Numbered from the stretch's first letter, positions 1 to 12,117 are shown. The stretch: DNA of 64,000 nucleotides from Hibiscus mutabilis (GCA_019671005.1 CM033725.1:36912678-36976677); one strand, 5' to 3'. Numbers and translations: made by a program. The notes: generated by a model not told the origin, from the sequence alone.

Positions 1-514
1 AGGTCGCTCATGATTAACGATATGAATGATACCGGATCTAATCTCGAGTGAATTTCAATGTCCCGAGGTCTCGTGAGGGAATTGAGGAAGAATATGATGA
101 GATAGAAAGTGAGGTCCCGTAAGAGTTAAAGAGAATGGTGGCCAACGAAGAAAAGCGGATCATACCCCACCAAGAAGAAACAAGTTGTAAACTTGGGGAC
201 TAAAGAAGAGAGAAAAGAAATAAAAGTAGGAACGACGATTTCCTCAAAAACAAAGCATGAACTGATAATCCTACTTCAGAATTCAAGGATGTCTTCGCCG
301 ACTAATCAAGATATGCCGGGGTTGAATACCGACATAGTGGTGCACAAATTGCCAACAAAATCGGAGTGCAAACCAATACAAAGAAAAACTTCGAGAATGA
401 GACCAGATATGTTGTTAAAGATCCGAGAGGAAGTGAAAAAGCGCTTGATGCTGGATTCTTGAGGTAGCCAAATACCCCCCGAATGGGTTGCAAACATTGT
501 ACCAAGACCAAAGA

Positions 515-1230
515 AGGACGAAAAAGTTCAGTATGTGTGTAGATTATAGGGATCTGAACCGAGCCAGCCCTAAAGACAATTTCCCTTTACCACATATTGA
601 CACGCTGGTTGACAACACTGCAGGACATTCATGGTTTTCATTCATGGATGGCTTCTCAGGGTACAACCAGATAAAGATGGACCCTAACGACATGGAGAAG
701 ACCACGTTCATAACCATGGGGGCACTTTTTGTTATCGAGTGATGCCGTTTGGGTTAAAGAACGCAGGGCAACATACCAAAGAGCAATGGTGACTCTTTTC
801 CATGACATGATGCACCAAGAAATAGAAGTATACGTGGGCGATATGATTGCCAAATCCCGAACAGAGGAAGAGCACCTACAGAATTTGAGAAAACTATTCC
901 AAAGACTACGGAAGTACCAACTGAGGCTCAATCCTGCCAAGTGTACCTTCACCGTACTTCGAAAACTCCTAGGGTTCGTGGTAGCGTAAGAGGGATTGAG
1001 ATTGATCCAGATAAAGTGAAAGCCATCCAGATCTCCCACCACCCCGCACTCGGAAGAAGTTCGCGATTTCTTGGGAGGCTGAATTATATCTCTCGTTTCA
1101 TTTCCCAATTAACCGACCAATGTGACCCGATCTTCGACTTCTTAGAAAGAATAATCCTGTGTGTGTGGGATGAGGAATGTCAAAGAGCCCTAGAAAAGAT
1201 CAAAAAGTACCGACAAATGCTCCAATTTTA
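515..1230 (+). pseudogene. Gypsy reverse transcriptase, inactive remnant
   Basis: The RT core is visible as CVDYRDLNRASPKDNFPLP, then the FMDGFSGYNQI block, then (after a frameshift near 720) VMPFGLKNA and the catalytic block at about 828-845. There the expected YVDD reads YVGD, so one catalytic Asp is replaced by Gly. A second frameshift near 960 precedes the block GIEIDPDKVKAIQ, which is the usual region before the RT/RNase H link. In an active element this would make cDNA from element RNA in virus-like particles. Two frame changes and the lost Asp make it non-functional. Confidence 0.85.
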
Positions 1231-1254
1231 GTCGCACCAAGATTAGTCGACCAT

Positions 1255-2130
1255 TAATTCTCTACCCGACGCTTTTGAGAATTCAATGGGATGCGTATTG
1301 GGGCAACACGATGAGTCAAGAAAAAGGGAGCAAGCCATCTATTACCTAAGCAGAAATTCAATGATTGCGAAACGCGGTACTCGCCAAAGGCGAAGCTGTG
1401 TTGTGCTCTAGTTTGGGCTACTACCAAGCGGCTTAGACAAGACATGCTGTACCATACTACTTGGTTGATATCCAAGCTAGACCCATTGAAGTTCTTAATG
1501 GAAGCGCCAAAGACTAACAGAAGGATGGCCCGATGGCGGATGCTCTTATCCGAATTCGATATCGTATAATCGTTAAACGTAAAGTCGTAAAGGGGAGTGC
1601 CGTGAGCAGATTTCCTAGCTAGTCGTGCTTGGATGACTATGAGGCATTGAACTTTAATTTCCCGCACGAAGACTTGATGTGCATTACAACCGAAGAAGAG
1701 GTTTCAGATGATAAACCATGGAAGCTTTACTTGATGGAGCCTCTAACGCCCTGGACATGGGATAGGAGCAAAGGCTAATTTCTCCGAGGACGTATATTAC
1801 CCTTTCACCAGCAGATTAGAATTCTTCTCACTACTAACAATATAGCTGAGTACGAAGCTTGCGTTATGGGACCGAACTCAGGCTATTGAGAGAAAGATTA
1901 AGGAACTTCGAGTATTCGAGATTCATCCTTAGTAATTTACCAATTACGCGGGGAATGGGAAACCAGGACCCGGTTGGTCAAATATTACGAATTGATCCAA
2001 GAGCTCACCAAAGAGTTCGAAAAGGTCACCTTCAATTACCTGCCCCAAGAAGAAAATCGGATGGCGACGATTGGCAACCTTGGCATCCATGTTCAAAACA
2101 AACACCGGGCAGAAATGAAGCCCATTGAGA
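1255..2130 (+). pseudogene. Dual RNase H region of the Gypsy pol
   Basis: About 1290-1570 encodes a Gypsy RNase H with AIYYLS, CCALVWATTKRL and LLSEFDIVY, split over frames. From about 1715 a second RNase H of the archaeal-like type follows: the DGASN-type start is blurred by a frameshift, and then YYPFTSRLEF and AEYEACVMG can be read. The second RNase H is the main reason for the Tat/Ogre assignment. Both domains are broken by stops and frameshifts. Confidence 0.7.
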
Positions 2131-2262
2131 TGCGTACGCTTTGAAAGGCCTGCTCATTGTTGTAATGTACAAGAAGAGATTGATGGAAACCCATGGTACT
2201 ATGACATCTTGCAATATGTCAAGCTTCAAAGTATCCGTAGGGGCAAACGACAATGACAAAAA

Positions 2263-3245
2263 ATGCTCGTAAAAATGGCAACAAAATATGTCCTAGATGG
2301 GGAGATCCTATATAGGAGAAGTCATGATCAGACATTGCTGAGATGTGTGGATACCCGGGAGGTGAAGGAGATTTTAGCCGAAGTACATGACGGGCTCTGT
2401 GGAACGCACGCCAACGGGCTGTCTATAGCCCGAAAAATCATGAGATATGGTTATTTCGGTTGACCATGGAGGGAGATTGCATCGACACGCCGAAAAATGC
2501 CACAAATGCCAAATCTACGCCGACAAAATTCACGCACCCCATCGCTTTTACACACCATGAACTCTCCGTGGCCTTTCGCGGCGTGGGGCATGGACGCCAT
2601 CGGGCGATCCATCCGAAAGCTTCCAATGGACACTGTTTCATTTTGGTCGCCATAGACTACTTCACTAAATGGGTAGAGGTAACGCCTTACGCCAACATCA
2701 CAAGGACTACAGATGCAAGTTCTTAAAGAAGGAGATTATTTGTCAATACAGATTGCGTAAAGGGTCATCACCGACAATGCTTCCAATCAAATAACAAAAT
2801 GATGACGGACATGTGCACTCAATTCAAGATAACACACCACAATTCCACAGCCTATCGTCCTAAAATGAATGGAGCAAAGGGAAGCAAAGAACAAGAACAT
2901 AAAGAAGATCATAGCGAAGACTACGGATACCTATCGGGATTGGCATGAGAAGTTGCCATTTGCCCTTTTCGCCTATAGGACGCCCATTCGCACGCGTCAA
3001 CAGGGGCAACACCCTACTCCTTGGTGTATGGTACCGGCGCAAGATTCTAATCGAGGTAGACATCCCGCCTCTCTAGGTCTTAAACGAAGTAAAATTGGAA
3101 GAAGCCGAATGGGTGTAGGCCAAATACGACCAACTAAATCTCATTGACGAAAAAAGACTAAAGGCCATTTGTCATGGTCAGATGTACCAAAAGCGGATGA
3201 TGCAGGTATACAACAAAAATGTGCGCCAAGAGAATTCAAAGAAGA
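2263..3245 (+). pseudogene. Gypsy integrase remnant
   Basis: The N-terminal part reads YVLDGEILYRR and HDGLCGTHANG, followed by a zinc-binding CHKCQIYAD segment in another frame (about 2500). The catalytic core has a WGMDAIG stretch (about 2585) and ITDNASNQ (about 2770), with HNSTAYRPKMNGA at about 2840. The C-terminal part reads PFALFAYRTPIRT and, after a frameshift, TPYSLVYGTGA. The family inserts element cDNA into chromosomes. At least three frame changes and several stops disable this copy. Confidence 0.8.
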
Positions 3246-3429
3246 GGATCTGTGCTCAAGAAAATCCTTCCGATCCGTAAAGATGCTCGAGGAAAGTGGA
3301 TGCCCAACTGGGAAGGACCGTACGTCGTAAAAAAGGCCTTCTCAAGAAGAGCCCTGATCCTAACATAAATGGACGGAGACGAGCTGAGAAACCCTGTAAA
3401 TTCAGATGCCATTAAGAAATACTATCTTT

Positions 3430-4445
3430 GAAAAAAAAGAAAATAATGAAAAAAGAGAACAAAAATAGAGAGCTCAGGGCGAAAACCCGAAACCGGGCGT
3501 CTTGAAGTAAAGGGAGGACCCGAGTTGAAAACCCGTAAAGGGCGGCTCGAGTAAATTGAAAAGTTGAATATCCGAAGAGAAGGGTATCCCCATGAACATC
3601 ATGAAGAGGAGGCTTCAGGAAAAAAATTCTACGCCGGTCGACAGGATCATGTATCATTCATATTGAAGATAATGAGGGATCTTGTATTTCATACTTAACT
3701 TTTCTTCTTCCTCATGTGTGTCATACCTTTCTTTTTTTAAGATATCCCAAGCCCTTAATCATAATAAAACCGTGTTTTTGAGCATCCATTCCTTACCTTC
3801 TTGTCAATTTCACTCAAATAAGTTAACATAGGCTTATAGTGAAACAAGAGATTTTGGAGCATTACTGTGATTTAACCTTAAAAATGCAGGTGATCAAAGA
3901 AAACGATGTTAACTCCGCCTTCTAGTTCCCTACATAATGGCTGTTGATAGGGAGGCGGAAAGCTTCAAACAACCGGATAGGATGAACAATGGCGTACGTC
4001 CTGTCTATTCAAGGAAGGCATGCGAGATAACAAGAGAGATCTCTTGGGTGAAAACCCAGAAGGGCACCCCTCAAAAAAACTCTCTAAAGTGAAAACCCGA
4101 AAGGGCACTTTAGAATTCCAAGTCGTAAATGGAGAAAAAGAAAGGTTGGAATGGTTGAACCTGACAGTGAAGCGGGGTATCGATGCCCGTGAGAAAGGAT
4201 AAAATGAACAACGAGATCGAATAAGGACCAAAACAAGCCCATCAAGATATTGACACTCATGCATCATGACTAGTCAGACATCACTAGGATTAGGAGCATG
4301 TCAATTCATTTGTCATAGCATTTTGTTTTATCTCAGACAGGTATCTGCAGATTCAAAGAGACATCGATGGTCATCATGGTGTGAATCCCAAATGAGAAGA
4401 CAGTGTTTTTACATACAAAAGACATATGTTTCCAAGCTCCAGAGA
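3430..4445 (+). repeat. Non-coding 3' region with GAAAACCCG motifs
   Basis: No credible gene is seen. The motif GAAAACCCGnAAnGGGC occurs about four times (near 3480, 3522, 4050 and 4090), often framed by short inverted G/C runs. Such pieces are usual in the long non-coding 3' region of Tat-type elements. The small open frames here overlap these repeats and resemble no family. Confidence 0.5.
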
Positions 4446-5258
4446 GAGGTTCTACATAGGAAGAATCCTCCGCTCCGAGGCTTCAGAAGCTGAAAGTTCT
4501 ATATAGGAAGGACTGACAGCTCCAGGGTGAAGACTAACAATTCTATATAGGAAGGACTCCCAGTCGAAAGAATTCACCCATGACACACAAGATTATATAG
4601 GAAATCCTGCTGTGTCGAAAGCGAAGAGTTCTATATAGGAAGGGCTCCGAGCTTCAATGTCTTAGAGTAAAAGATTCTATATAGGAAGAATCCGTAGCTC
4701 CAAGATTTTAGACGCCAAGAGTTCTATATAGGAAGGACCGACGGCTCCAAGGTGAAGACTCGCAGTTTTATATAGGAAGAACTCCCAGTCGAAGGAATTC
4801 ACCTATGACACACAAGGTTATATAGGAAACCTGTTGTGTCGAAAGCAAAGAGTCTTATATAGGAAAGGCTCCGAGCTTCACTGTCTTAGAGTGAAAGGTT
4901 CTATATAGGAAGAACCTGTAGCTCTGAGATTTCAGACGCCAAAAGTTCTATATAGGAAGGACTGACGGCTCCGGGGTTTGAAGACTAGCAGTTCTATATA
5001 GGAGGAACTCCCAGTCGGAAGAATCCATCAGCGACGCAGAAGGTTTTATATAGGAGAAACCAGCGTTGAAGGTGAAGAGTTCTATATAGGAAGGACTCCA
5101 AGCTTTACTGTCTCGAAGTGAAAAGTTCTATATAGGAGGGACTCATAACTCGAGGCTTCAGAGCGAAGGGTTCTATATAGGAAGAGCCTGTAGCTCCAAG
5201 ATCGGAAGGTGACGAAGCTCTATATAGGAAGAACTTACGAGCCTGAAGATTCAGCTAA
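4446..5258 (+). repeat. Higher-order tandem repeat with TATATAGGA core
   Basis: About 18 monomers carry the core TTCTATATAGGAAG. Core starts were read at 4452, 4497, 4541, 4593, 4629, 4675, 4722, 4767, 4818, 4854, 4899, 4945, 4992, 5044, 5080, 5126, 5171 and 5218. The spacing repeats as roughly 45, 52, 36, 46, 46, so five monomers form a unit of about 225 bp. Units start at 4497, 4722, 4945 and 5171. Text between the cores also recurs at the same place in each unit, for example CCCAGTCG and TGACACACAAG. The array lies in the 3' non-coding part of the Tat-like element. Confidence 0.9.
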
Positions 5259-6340
5259 GGAAGAGCGGAGATGTCTAAAAGAACATGTGTTTCCAAAGCT
5301 ACAAATAGGGAAGTCTGATAAAAATGAGTGCTTATGAATCTTTGCTTTGTTTCCCATTCCATGAGAACAAGCAAATAGTGGCAACTGTAATCAATCATTT
5401 TTATCTGGTCTGTAAATACATATTAGTATAATTAATAGTATATTAGTGTTGCATGTATACATTGTATTATATGTTTATTATGTGCATGAGTGTTATTAGT
5501 TTATGTGTGCATGTATATTATAAACTATGTATGTATACGTATTAACGGTACGTGTGTCACGCATGTATCTATAGTTAGTACGAACGTATTTGTTTAATGT
5601 GTATAAATGTTATGTTAATTATGTGTGTGATTATATATGTATGAATACTGGTATGTTATATTAATTAATGTTTGCATAAGTATATACGTTTGTATTAGCG
5701 TATGTGTATTGTTGTTATACTATTAATATTATTATTGGGCTAATATATAAAATGAAAATCCAAAAAATATATATTAAACCCAAATAAATGAATTACAGTC
5801 CAATTACAAATCTAATATTATTACAAGGCCCGGTTGGCCCAAACCCTATCTAATTACAATTATTGTGTGTGCAGGTGACTATGGGCCGTTGGATCAAGAT
5901 CTGATCCAACGGCCACGATCCAAGCAAGGAGCCAAAATATCTGCCAGCCGCGTGCACATCACGTCTGGACCGTTCGACTGCCACGCGCGCGTGCGGTCCA
6001 CGCGCAGACTCTTTGATATCCCACGCGTGCGTGAGCCCCACGCGCTCTGACCCCTCGACTGCTGAGCTCCACGTGGCACGATCTGGAGCCGTTTCACCAA
6101 ATCGAGGCTTCATCTGGGCCGTTCATCCTTCAAGCCATCCCGACCGTTAGATCAGATCTGATCTAACGGCCGAGAACACATCTGGCTGAAGGCAGAACCC
6201 CCACACCGCCACCATACTGCACCATACCGATCTTCAACCACCGCGCTCAAAACATTATACAAACTACCCTAGCAACAAGAAAAGATGGATATAGGAGCAA
6301 AATCACACAAGCATGGAAATCAACCAAATTCAAGCAACTT
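5259..6340 (+). mobile_element. Putative 3' LTR/UTR part of Tat-like element
   Basis: After the array a purine-rich stretch is followed by TGATAAAAATGAG at about 5318, a plausible LTR start. It is AT-rich to 5830. From 5875 to 6260 it is GC-rich, with inverted segments around GGATCAGATCTGATCC-like text (5890-5915 and 6150-6170). No reliable end is visible because the minus-strand Copia begins near 6380. The open frames on both strands at 5850-6113 are by-products of the GC-rich inverted repeats. Confidence 0.4.
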
Positions 6341-6384
6341 TTAAACACCAAAAAGGCTCTAAGGTTCAAGAAAGGCTAGTAAGC

Positions 6385-7790
6385 TATAACTCTCTCCTAA
6401 GAGACCAAAAATGCTTTTTGTCTAAAGGTTTGGTAAAGATGTCCGCAAATTAGTTCAATGTGTCTACATATTCTAGAACTACATCATTTTTCAAGACATG
6501 ATCTCTAATGAAATGATGTCTTATCTCTATGTGCTTAGTTCTAGAGTGTTGGATGGGATTCTTAGTGAGATAAATGAAACAGTGTAACACTTTAAAGGGA
6601 TGGTACCTACATTAATTCAATAGTCTAAGGGTTGTTGCTTCATCTAAAGGACTTGAGCACAACAACTTCCGGCTGAAATGTATTCTGCCTCGGTGGTAAT
6701 AATGCTACACTATTTTGCTTCTTAGAAAACCAAGATATGAGCATACTACCTAGGAATTGACATGTACCGGATGTGCTCTTTCTATCTATCTTACAACCTC
6801 CATAATCCGCATCTGAATAAGCATGCAAACTAAAGGAAGCGTCTCTAGGATACAAAAGACCTAAAGAAAGAGTGTCTCTAAGGTATCTAAAGATTCTCTT
6901 AACGGCTTGTAGGCGTGATTCTCTAGGAGTAGCTTGAAATCTAGCACACAAGCAAACACTAAACATTATATCTAGTCTATTTGCAGAAGCAAAGATCCTA
7001 TCATTGATCTATAAAGCTTTAAATCAACACACTTACCTCCTTCATCTTTATCAAGCTTTGTAGAAGAGCTCATTGATGTGGCTTGAGGTTTCACATTATC
7101 CAAGCCAAACTTCTTGAGAATGTCTTTGATGTACTTAGCTTGATTGATGAATATGGCATCCTTTCTTTATTTGATTTGGAGCCCCAAGAAGAATGAGAGC
7201 TCCCACATCATGCTAATTTTTCAAACTCACCTTGCATCAACTTAGCAAAATATTGGCAAAACAATTCATTAGTAGAACCAAATATAATATCATCAACATA
7301 AATTTGTACTACTAAGATGCCTTTGCCTTTTCTTTTAATAAAAAGTGTAGTATCTACCTTTCCTTTTTTAAAACCCTTTTCAATCAAAAAATTTGATAAT
7401 CTTTCATACCAAGCTCTTCAAACCATATACAGCTTTTGAAAGTTTAAAAACATGGTTTGGGTATTTTGGATCTTCAGAAATTGGTTGTTGTTCTACATAT
7501 ACTTCTTCATTTATAAAACCATTTAGAAAAACATTTTTCACATCTATTTGAAAAAGCTTGAATCCATGATAACATGCAAATACAAGAAACATCCTAATAG
7601 CTTCCATTATAGCTACGGGTGCATAGGTTTCATCAAAATTGATTTCTTCTTCTGGAGTGTAACCTTGAGAATCAAGTCTAGCCTTTTTTCTCACTATGTT
7701 ACCACTCTCATATAGTTTGTTTCTAAAAACACATTTAGTTCTTATATTAGATTTATTACTAGGCCTATCAACTAATGTCCATATTAGGGC
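6385..7790 (-). pseudogene. Copia reverse transcriptase and RNase H remnant
   Basis: From 7790 downwards the RT begins with WTLVDRPSNKS, then FDETYAPVA and FQIDVKNVFLNG. The central RT (7060-7400) is broken by stops. RNase H follows at 6640-6966 with HAYSDADYGG and DRKSTSGTCQFLG. Its C-terminal block HIEIRHHFIRDHV lies at about 6480-6530, followed by FADIFTKPLD. These domains make and process cDNA in an active element. Several frameshifts and stops show decay. Confidence 0.85.
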
Positions 7791-8400
7791 CAAAAAGATC
7801 CATATTGATCAATTGTAAAACTCTACTTGTAGAAACATCATTAATAGGTTTGAAAGAAAATCTTTTATGTTTTCCTTTAGCATAAGCATCACAAATTTTA
7901 TCATATGAAAACTTTATTTTTGGCAAACCTCTTACAAGATCATTTGAAATCAAATTTTCCAAAACACTCATGTTTGCATGCCTTAGTTTTCTATGTCATA
8001 ACCATAAATCATGCTAATCTTTTGCAACAAAACATGCATTGGAAATATGAATGTCATCTAAATGCACTATGTAAATGTTTCCTATGCGATGATCAATAAG
8101 CACAATTTTGTTAGTTTCAATGTTGATAATTTTGCAACCATTTAAATCAAAAAGCACATTGAAACCTTTATCACAAAGTTGGCTTATGCTCGAAAGATTA
8201 TGCTTAAGACCGTTGACATATAAAACATTGTCAATGAGTATAGAAGAGTGATTACCAATGGAACCAATGCCTTTATTTTTGGCCTTTGGAGTTGTCATCA
8301 AATGTTACTACTCCTCTACTCTTTGGTTTTAGCTCCAAGAATCGACTCTTGTCACTGGTCATGTGTCTCGAGCATCCACTATCAAGGTACTACGAATTTG
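7780..8400 (-). pseudogene. Copia protease and integrase N-terminal part, core deleted
   Basis: At about 8365-8395 the protease active-site block LDSGCSRHMTSD is readable. It is followed by VLYVNGLKHNL and SISQLCDKGFNV, the segment before the integrase zinc finger. The piece at 7771-7971 gives VRGLPKIKF and then NMDLFGP, the start of the integrase catalytic core. Directly after it the sequence jumps to the RT start WTLV. The integrase DDE core is therefore missing, with the join near 7785-7793. Confidence 0.8.
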
Positions 8401-8599
8401 CACTTGAAGCTTTTTCCTTGTAGCAATGCTCCCCCTACAAACAAAGAATTACGTTTTGATTTTTGGTACCCAAATCCTTTTGGGTCCATGAGTATTAGCT
8501 CGTAAAATCTTGGTTCCCTTGGGAATCCAAGAAGCAATAACACTAATGTCATTAGAAGTGACAAGTTCCTTAGGAACCCAAACACTCATAATCCTCTTA

Positions 8600-10065
8600 C
8601 CATATGAGGGCCTTTGGATACCTCTCTATTTGTATCCTCCAAAGTTTATTTTCACATAGTTGGGTTTTGAAGAAGTTTCTTTTTCAAAACTAGATTTTCC
8701 AACTTTGTTTAGAAAAGCTTTGAGATCACCAACTTCCATTTGGTGATCATCATGAACTTTGGAAAGAAGGTTGTGTAAATCTTGATTTTTTTTCAAAATC
8801 ACTTTGTTTTGTTTGTAAATCCAAAACCTTCTTCTCAAGTTCCAAGTTGGTTTTAGATAAGGAATCGTTTTGGTTTTTCAAATTTGAAAATATTTTCTTG
8901 TTTTTCAAAAGTGATTCCTTATACTTATCCACCAACTCATCGTATACCTCTTGCAAATGTAAAATCAAAATTGGATGAGTTAGAGGTTACCTTAGGATCC
9001 TCTTCTAGTGCCATGAGATAAAGATTGGCCACTTCTTGCTCCTCTTCATCGGATGATTGCTCATCACTACAAGTAGCAACATGATCCTTGCGCTTCTTCT
9101 TCTTCTTCTCGAAGCTCATTTTTTTTAGTTGGGGACACCCGGACTTGATGTACCCTGATTTCTTGTACTCATAGCAAACTATTGGATCCTTCTCTTCTTC
9201 TTTGTTATTGTTCTTGAAATCCCCTCTCCGATGGAACTTTCTTCCCCAGTTGGATTTCATGAATCTAGTGAATCTTTTGGCTAGCATAGCCAATTCTTCA
9301 TCTCCCACCTCACTAGAATCGCTCTCCTCGTGTGAATCTTTGAGAGCAATTCCTATCTTCTTCTTCTCCACTTTTTTTCTCCATCTTCTTCTTCTCTTCC
9401 TTTCTTCTTTATCTCATGAGTGAGAAGGGACCCCACAAAAGCATCTAGCTTCAAGGTCTTGAGATCTTTGGCTTCTATGATGTCGGTCCTCTTTCCATCC
9501 CATAACTCAAGAAAAAAGTGGATGAGCTTTCGAACAAGCTTGTCTTTTGGAATGACTTCTCCAAAACCTTTAATCCCATTAACAATTACAGAGAATCTAT
9601 CGAACATCTTGGTGATGTTCTCATTCGGTTCCATTTTGAAGTTCTTATAGCTCAAGTTGAAGAGTTAAATCTTGGTCTCTTTGACATCGTTGGTGCCCTC
9701 GTATGTAACTTCAAGCTGGTCCCATATCTCATTTGCATTTGTCCAAGAAGACATCGTCGAGTACTTATCCGATCCAAGAGCGCAAAAGAGCATGTGTATT
9801 GCTTTGTCATTTACTTGAAACTTCCCCCGATCTTCATCGATCATCTCTTGCTTGGACTTAGGAATGAGACGGTCTCATTCTCTCTTCATCAAAATGGTCG
9901 GTCCATCTTCTACTACATCCCAAATGAGGAAGTCGTTGGATTTGATGAAGAGCCTCATACGATTCTTCTAATAATGATACTTGTCCCTATTGAAATAAGG
10001 CGGTTTGGAGATGGAATAAGACTCTTAGAGGTTGTTCCCGAAAGTAGGAGCTATGACATGTTTGT
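8600..10065 (-). pseudogene. Copia Gag (UBN2 type) remnant
   Basis: The 5' part (9700-10065) shows SKPPYFNRDKYHY and a stretch with IWDQLEVTYEGT. The middle reads NFKMEPNENITKMFDRF. A zinc knuckle is at about 9120-9180, where the usual C-X2-C-X4-H-X4-C is damaged to CYEYKKSGYIKSGC. A long charged, coiled-coil-like part (8626-8968) follows, rich in Lys, Glu and Leu. Gag forms the particle shell. Many frame changes make it non-functional. Confidence 0.75.
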
Positions 10066-10124
10066 TGATTGATAAAAACTCCTTCGGATTGACTCAAGAG
10101 GATGTTAATCCTTCTAATGTGTGT

Positions 10125-10137
10125 GACTCTAATACCA
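10125..10137 (-). other. Primer binding site of the SIRE-like element
   Basis: On the minus strand this reads TGGTATTAGAGTC, one or two changes from the initiator tRNA-Met site TGGTATCAGAGC. It lies two bases inside the LTR end TGTTAGGATG (plus strand, from 10140). This fixes the 5' side and orientation of the element. Confidence 0.75.
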
Positions 10138-10139
10138 AT

Positions 10140-11480
10140 TGTTAGGATGATCAATCGATTGAGTGTAGCCAAGAGGGGTTGAATTAGCAATTTAAAAATG
10201 AGTGGAAGCAAATTGGAAAGATAGAAAAATGGGACACAAGAGATTTATAGTGATTCAACCTTCTAACAAGGTTTACATCCACCACATTAGCTTCCCACTA
10301 AGGATTTACCCAAATTCACTAAGAATTTCTTCCTTTTTTCTAGCCTCAAGAGGAAACCTTTACACACTCAAAGCTTCTACCTCAAAGATTTGAGAAAACA
10401 CACTTTTACAATAAAATAAATAGCAAACTAAGAAATACTCTCAAAGGTAAATGTTTTCTCAAATACAAAGCTCGCTTAAACCCAAAACTTGAATCAAAAG
10501 ATTATAATTTAGCTCTCTCAAGTGGGTTACAAGAATTTGACTCTAATAGCTCAACGAATGTTGGATATGTGCTTGAATGCTTTAGACTTGATCAATAGTT
10601 GTTGTTGTTGTAGCTCTAGAGAGTTGTTTATATACCTCTCATTGATTTCTAACTATTTGGGTGGTTGGTATATTGCATAAAGCCGTTGGGCTCCATTTTT
10701 CCTGCAATAAATAATGTCTGCCAACCCTGGGCATCGATACGCGGGCTTCTGTATCAGTACATGCTATAAGAAGAAATAACCGTTGTACAAAGGGGTATCG
10801 ATACGCGAGAGGGCGTATCGGTACGAAGAGTGTTTTTTTACAAAAGGGTATCGGTACAAGCTAAGCCGTATCAATACTAATTTTGCTCACTGGAATCTGA
10901 GAAAGTTGAGAATATAAAATTGTATCGATACGCCTAAGAGGGTATCAGTACGCTATAACAACTTTTCAAACTTATGGTTCCAATAAACTGACTAAGCAAC
11001 GGTAAAAAATTTATTACAAAAGATTTTGAAAATCTTAACACCCGTATCGGTGCGCATAAAGCCGTACCAATACTCAAAGGCCAATATGGTTTCCAGGTTG
11101 AATGGTGTACCGATACAGCTACACGTGTATCAATACTCAATAGCCATTAAGTATAAAAATATTTTTATACGGCTAAGGGCGTATCGATACTCCTGGACCA
11201 AATTTGGCTATTTGAGTACAAAAGCACTTAGAAAATATTTGGGGTTTTAGTTTTTTTCTTAGAAACAATTTGAAGTTTGAATCCTTGTCATTTTGAGTAC
11301 TAAAAATTTTATCCAATTTTTCAAATTGGTCCTTGAAATCCTTGTTATATCAAAATCAAATATTAGTTTTACATTGGTCTACATTTATCTGCTGATTCAG
11401 CAAGATGTATTGATCGTTGGTCAACCAATAATTTTCATCCAACGAAGGGTGATTTTGACCGCAATAAAAAAAATTAAGAG
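10140..11480 (-). mobile_element. 5' LTR of the SIRE-like Copia element
   Basis: On the plus strand the LTR begins TGTTAGGATGATC, next to the primer binding site. It contains no gene. Its middle (10731-11190) is packed with decamers of the type GTAYCRRTAC. The outer end was not located with confidence, and no second LTR was found in the window for comparison. Confidence 0.55.
10731..11190. repeat. Cluster of GTATCGATAC-type palindromic decamers
   Basis: Thirteen decamers fit GTAYCRRTAC or nearly so, starting at 10731, 10751, 10795, 10815, 10848, 10868, 10922, 10942, 11044, 11063, 11107, 11127 and 11181. Most come in pairs about 20 bp apart, separated by about 75-90 bp. The perfect form is self-complementary. 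The same motif recurs in the LTR of an unrelated Gypsy element at 16890-17101. Confidence 0.85.
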
Positions 11481-12117
11481 CTAAAGTGCTTCAAAAAAAT
11501 AGAGGTCAAAGCGACTAATATGTGAAACGTTAGAGGCATATTTTAACATCATGTCTTTATTCTTTATAAGGTGAAATTCTTTATTTCAGGTAGGTCTATT
11601 GCGCGGCAGGTTAAAATGCGGCTACTGTACAGCGACACCTATTTTCTCAATTACAAGTTACCAGCCAATTCAAACAGATTTTGGTTCAGATTTTCAGTTG
11701 GCTAATGAAATGTTTTACCCACAAACTAGTTTTTTCTAACCTTTTAGGCGCCGAGTTAATTGTTTCCCTTTGAACTTTGAAAGTGGAATATGCTCATAAT
11801 ATTTTAGGTTCTCTAACCACTGGAAATCCATTTTGGTAACATTTTAGGTGGCGAAGGAATTGTTTTACTCAACTTAAAAAGTTCAATATCTTAGTAATAA
11901 TTTAGGTTCCCCAATGTCAAACTGAATTAGGTAACATTTTAGGTGTCGATCCCAAAATTGAATTTCATTAACATTTGAGAGTCAAACTGAAACCTAGGTA
12001 AACATTTTAGGTGTCGATCCTGAAACTGAATTTCATTAACATTTTAGGGTCCGAATGCCAAATTGATTTCCACCAGCATTTTTGATTCAAAAAGCAAAAC
12101 TGATATTCATTAAGGTA
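11481..12117. repeat. Non-coding stretch with TAACATTTTAGG repeats
   Basis: No gene is visible. From about 11730 to 12110 the phrase AACATTTTAGGTGTCGATC and shorter variants recur roughly every 65-75 bp, at least five times. It separates the SIRE-like LTR from the truncated LTR of the next Copia element, so it probably contains the break that removed that LTR's start. Confidence 0.5.

Larger units (their letters stand above)
1..3430 (+). mobile_element. Decayed Ty3/Gypsy pol remnant, Tat/Ogre-like
   Basis: Pieces of reverse transcriptase, a classical RNase H, a second archaeal-type RNase H and integrase follow one another on the plus strand, each in several frames. The order RT, RNase H, second RNase H, integrase is known for the Tat/Ogre branch of plant Gypsy elements, which is why that lineage is preferred over chromoviruses. 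The 5' LTR, gag and protease would lie left of the window. Frameshifts, in-frame stops and a mutated RT active site show that it cannot supply its own enzymes. The non-coding 3' part continues to about 6.3 kb. Confidence 0.85.
6385..11480 (-). mobile_element. SIRE-like Ty1/Copia element, truncated
   Basis: Read on the minus strand, the order is LTR (10140 rightwards), primer binding site, gag, protease, integrase N-part, RT and RNase H, which is Copia order. The RNase H end is at about 6385-6560. No 3' LTR is seen beyond it, so the element is cut at its 3' end. Gag of UBN2 type and the RT motifs suit the SIRE/Maximus lineage. The right end of the LTR was not fixed; 11480 is only where LTR-like text fades. 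Confidence 0.8.

Noticed and set aside
4446..5258. CRISPR-like reading of the TATATAGGA array
   Set aside because: Spacers recur in the same order every 225 bp, so it is a higher-order tandem repeat.
9518..10072. 184-codon plus-strand open frame
   Set aside because: It is antisense to Copia gag, whose UBN2-type reading is on the minus strand.
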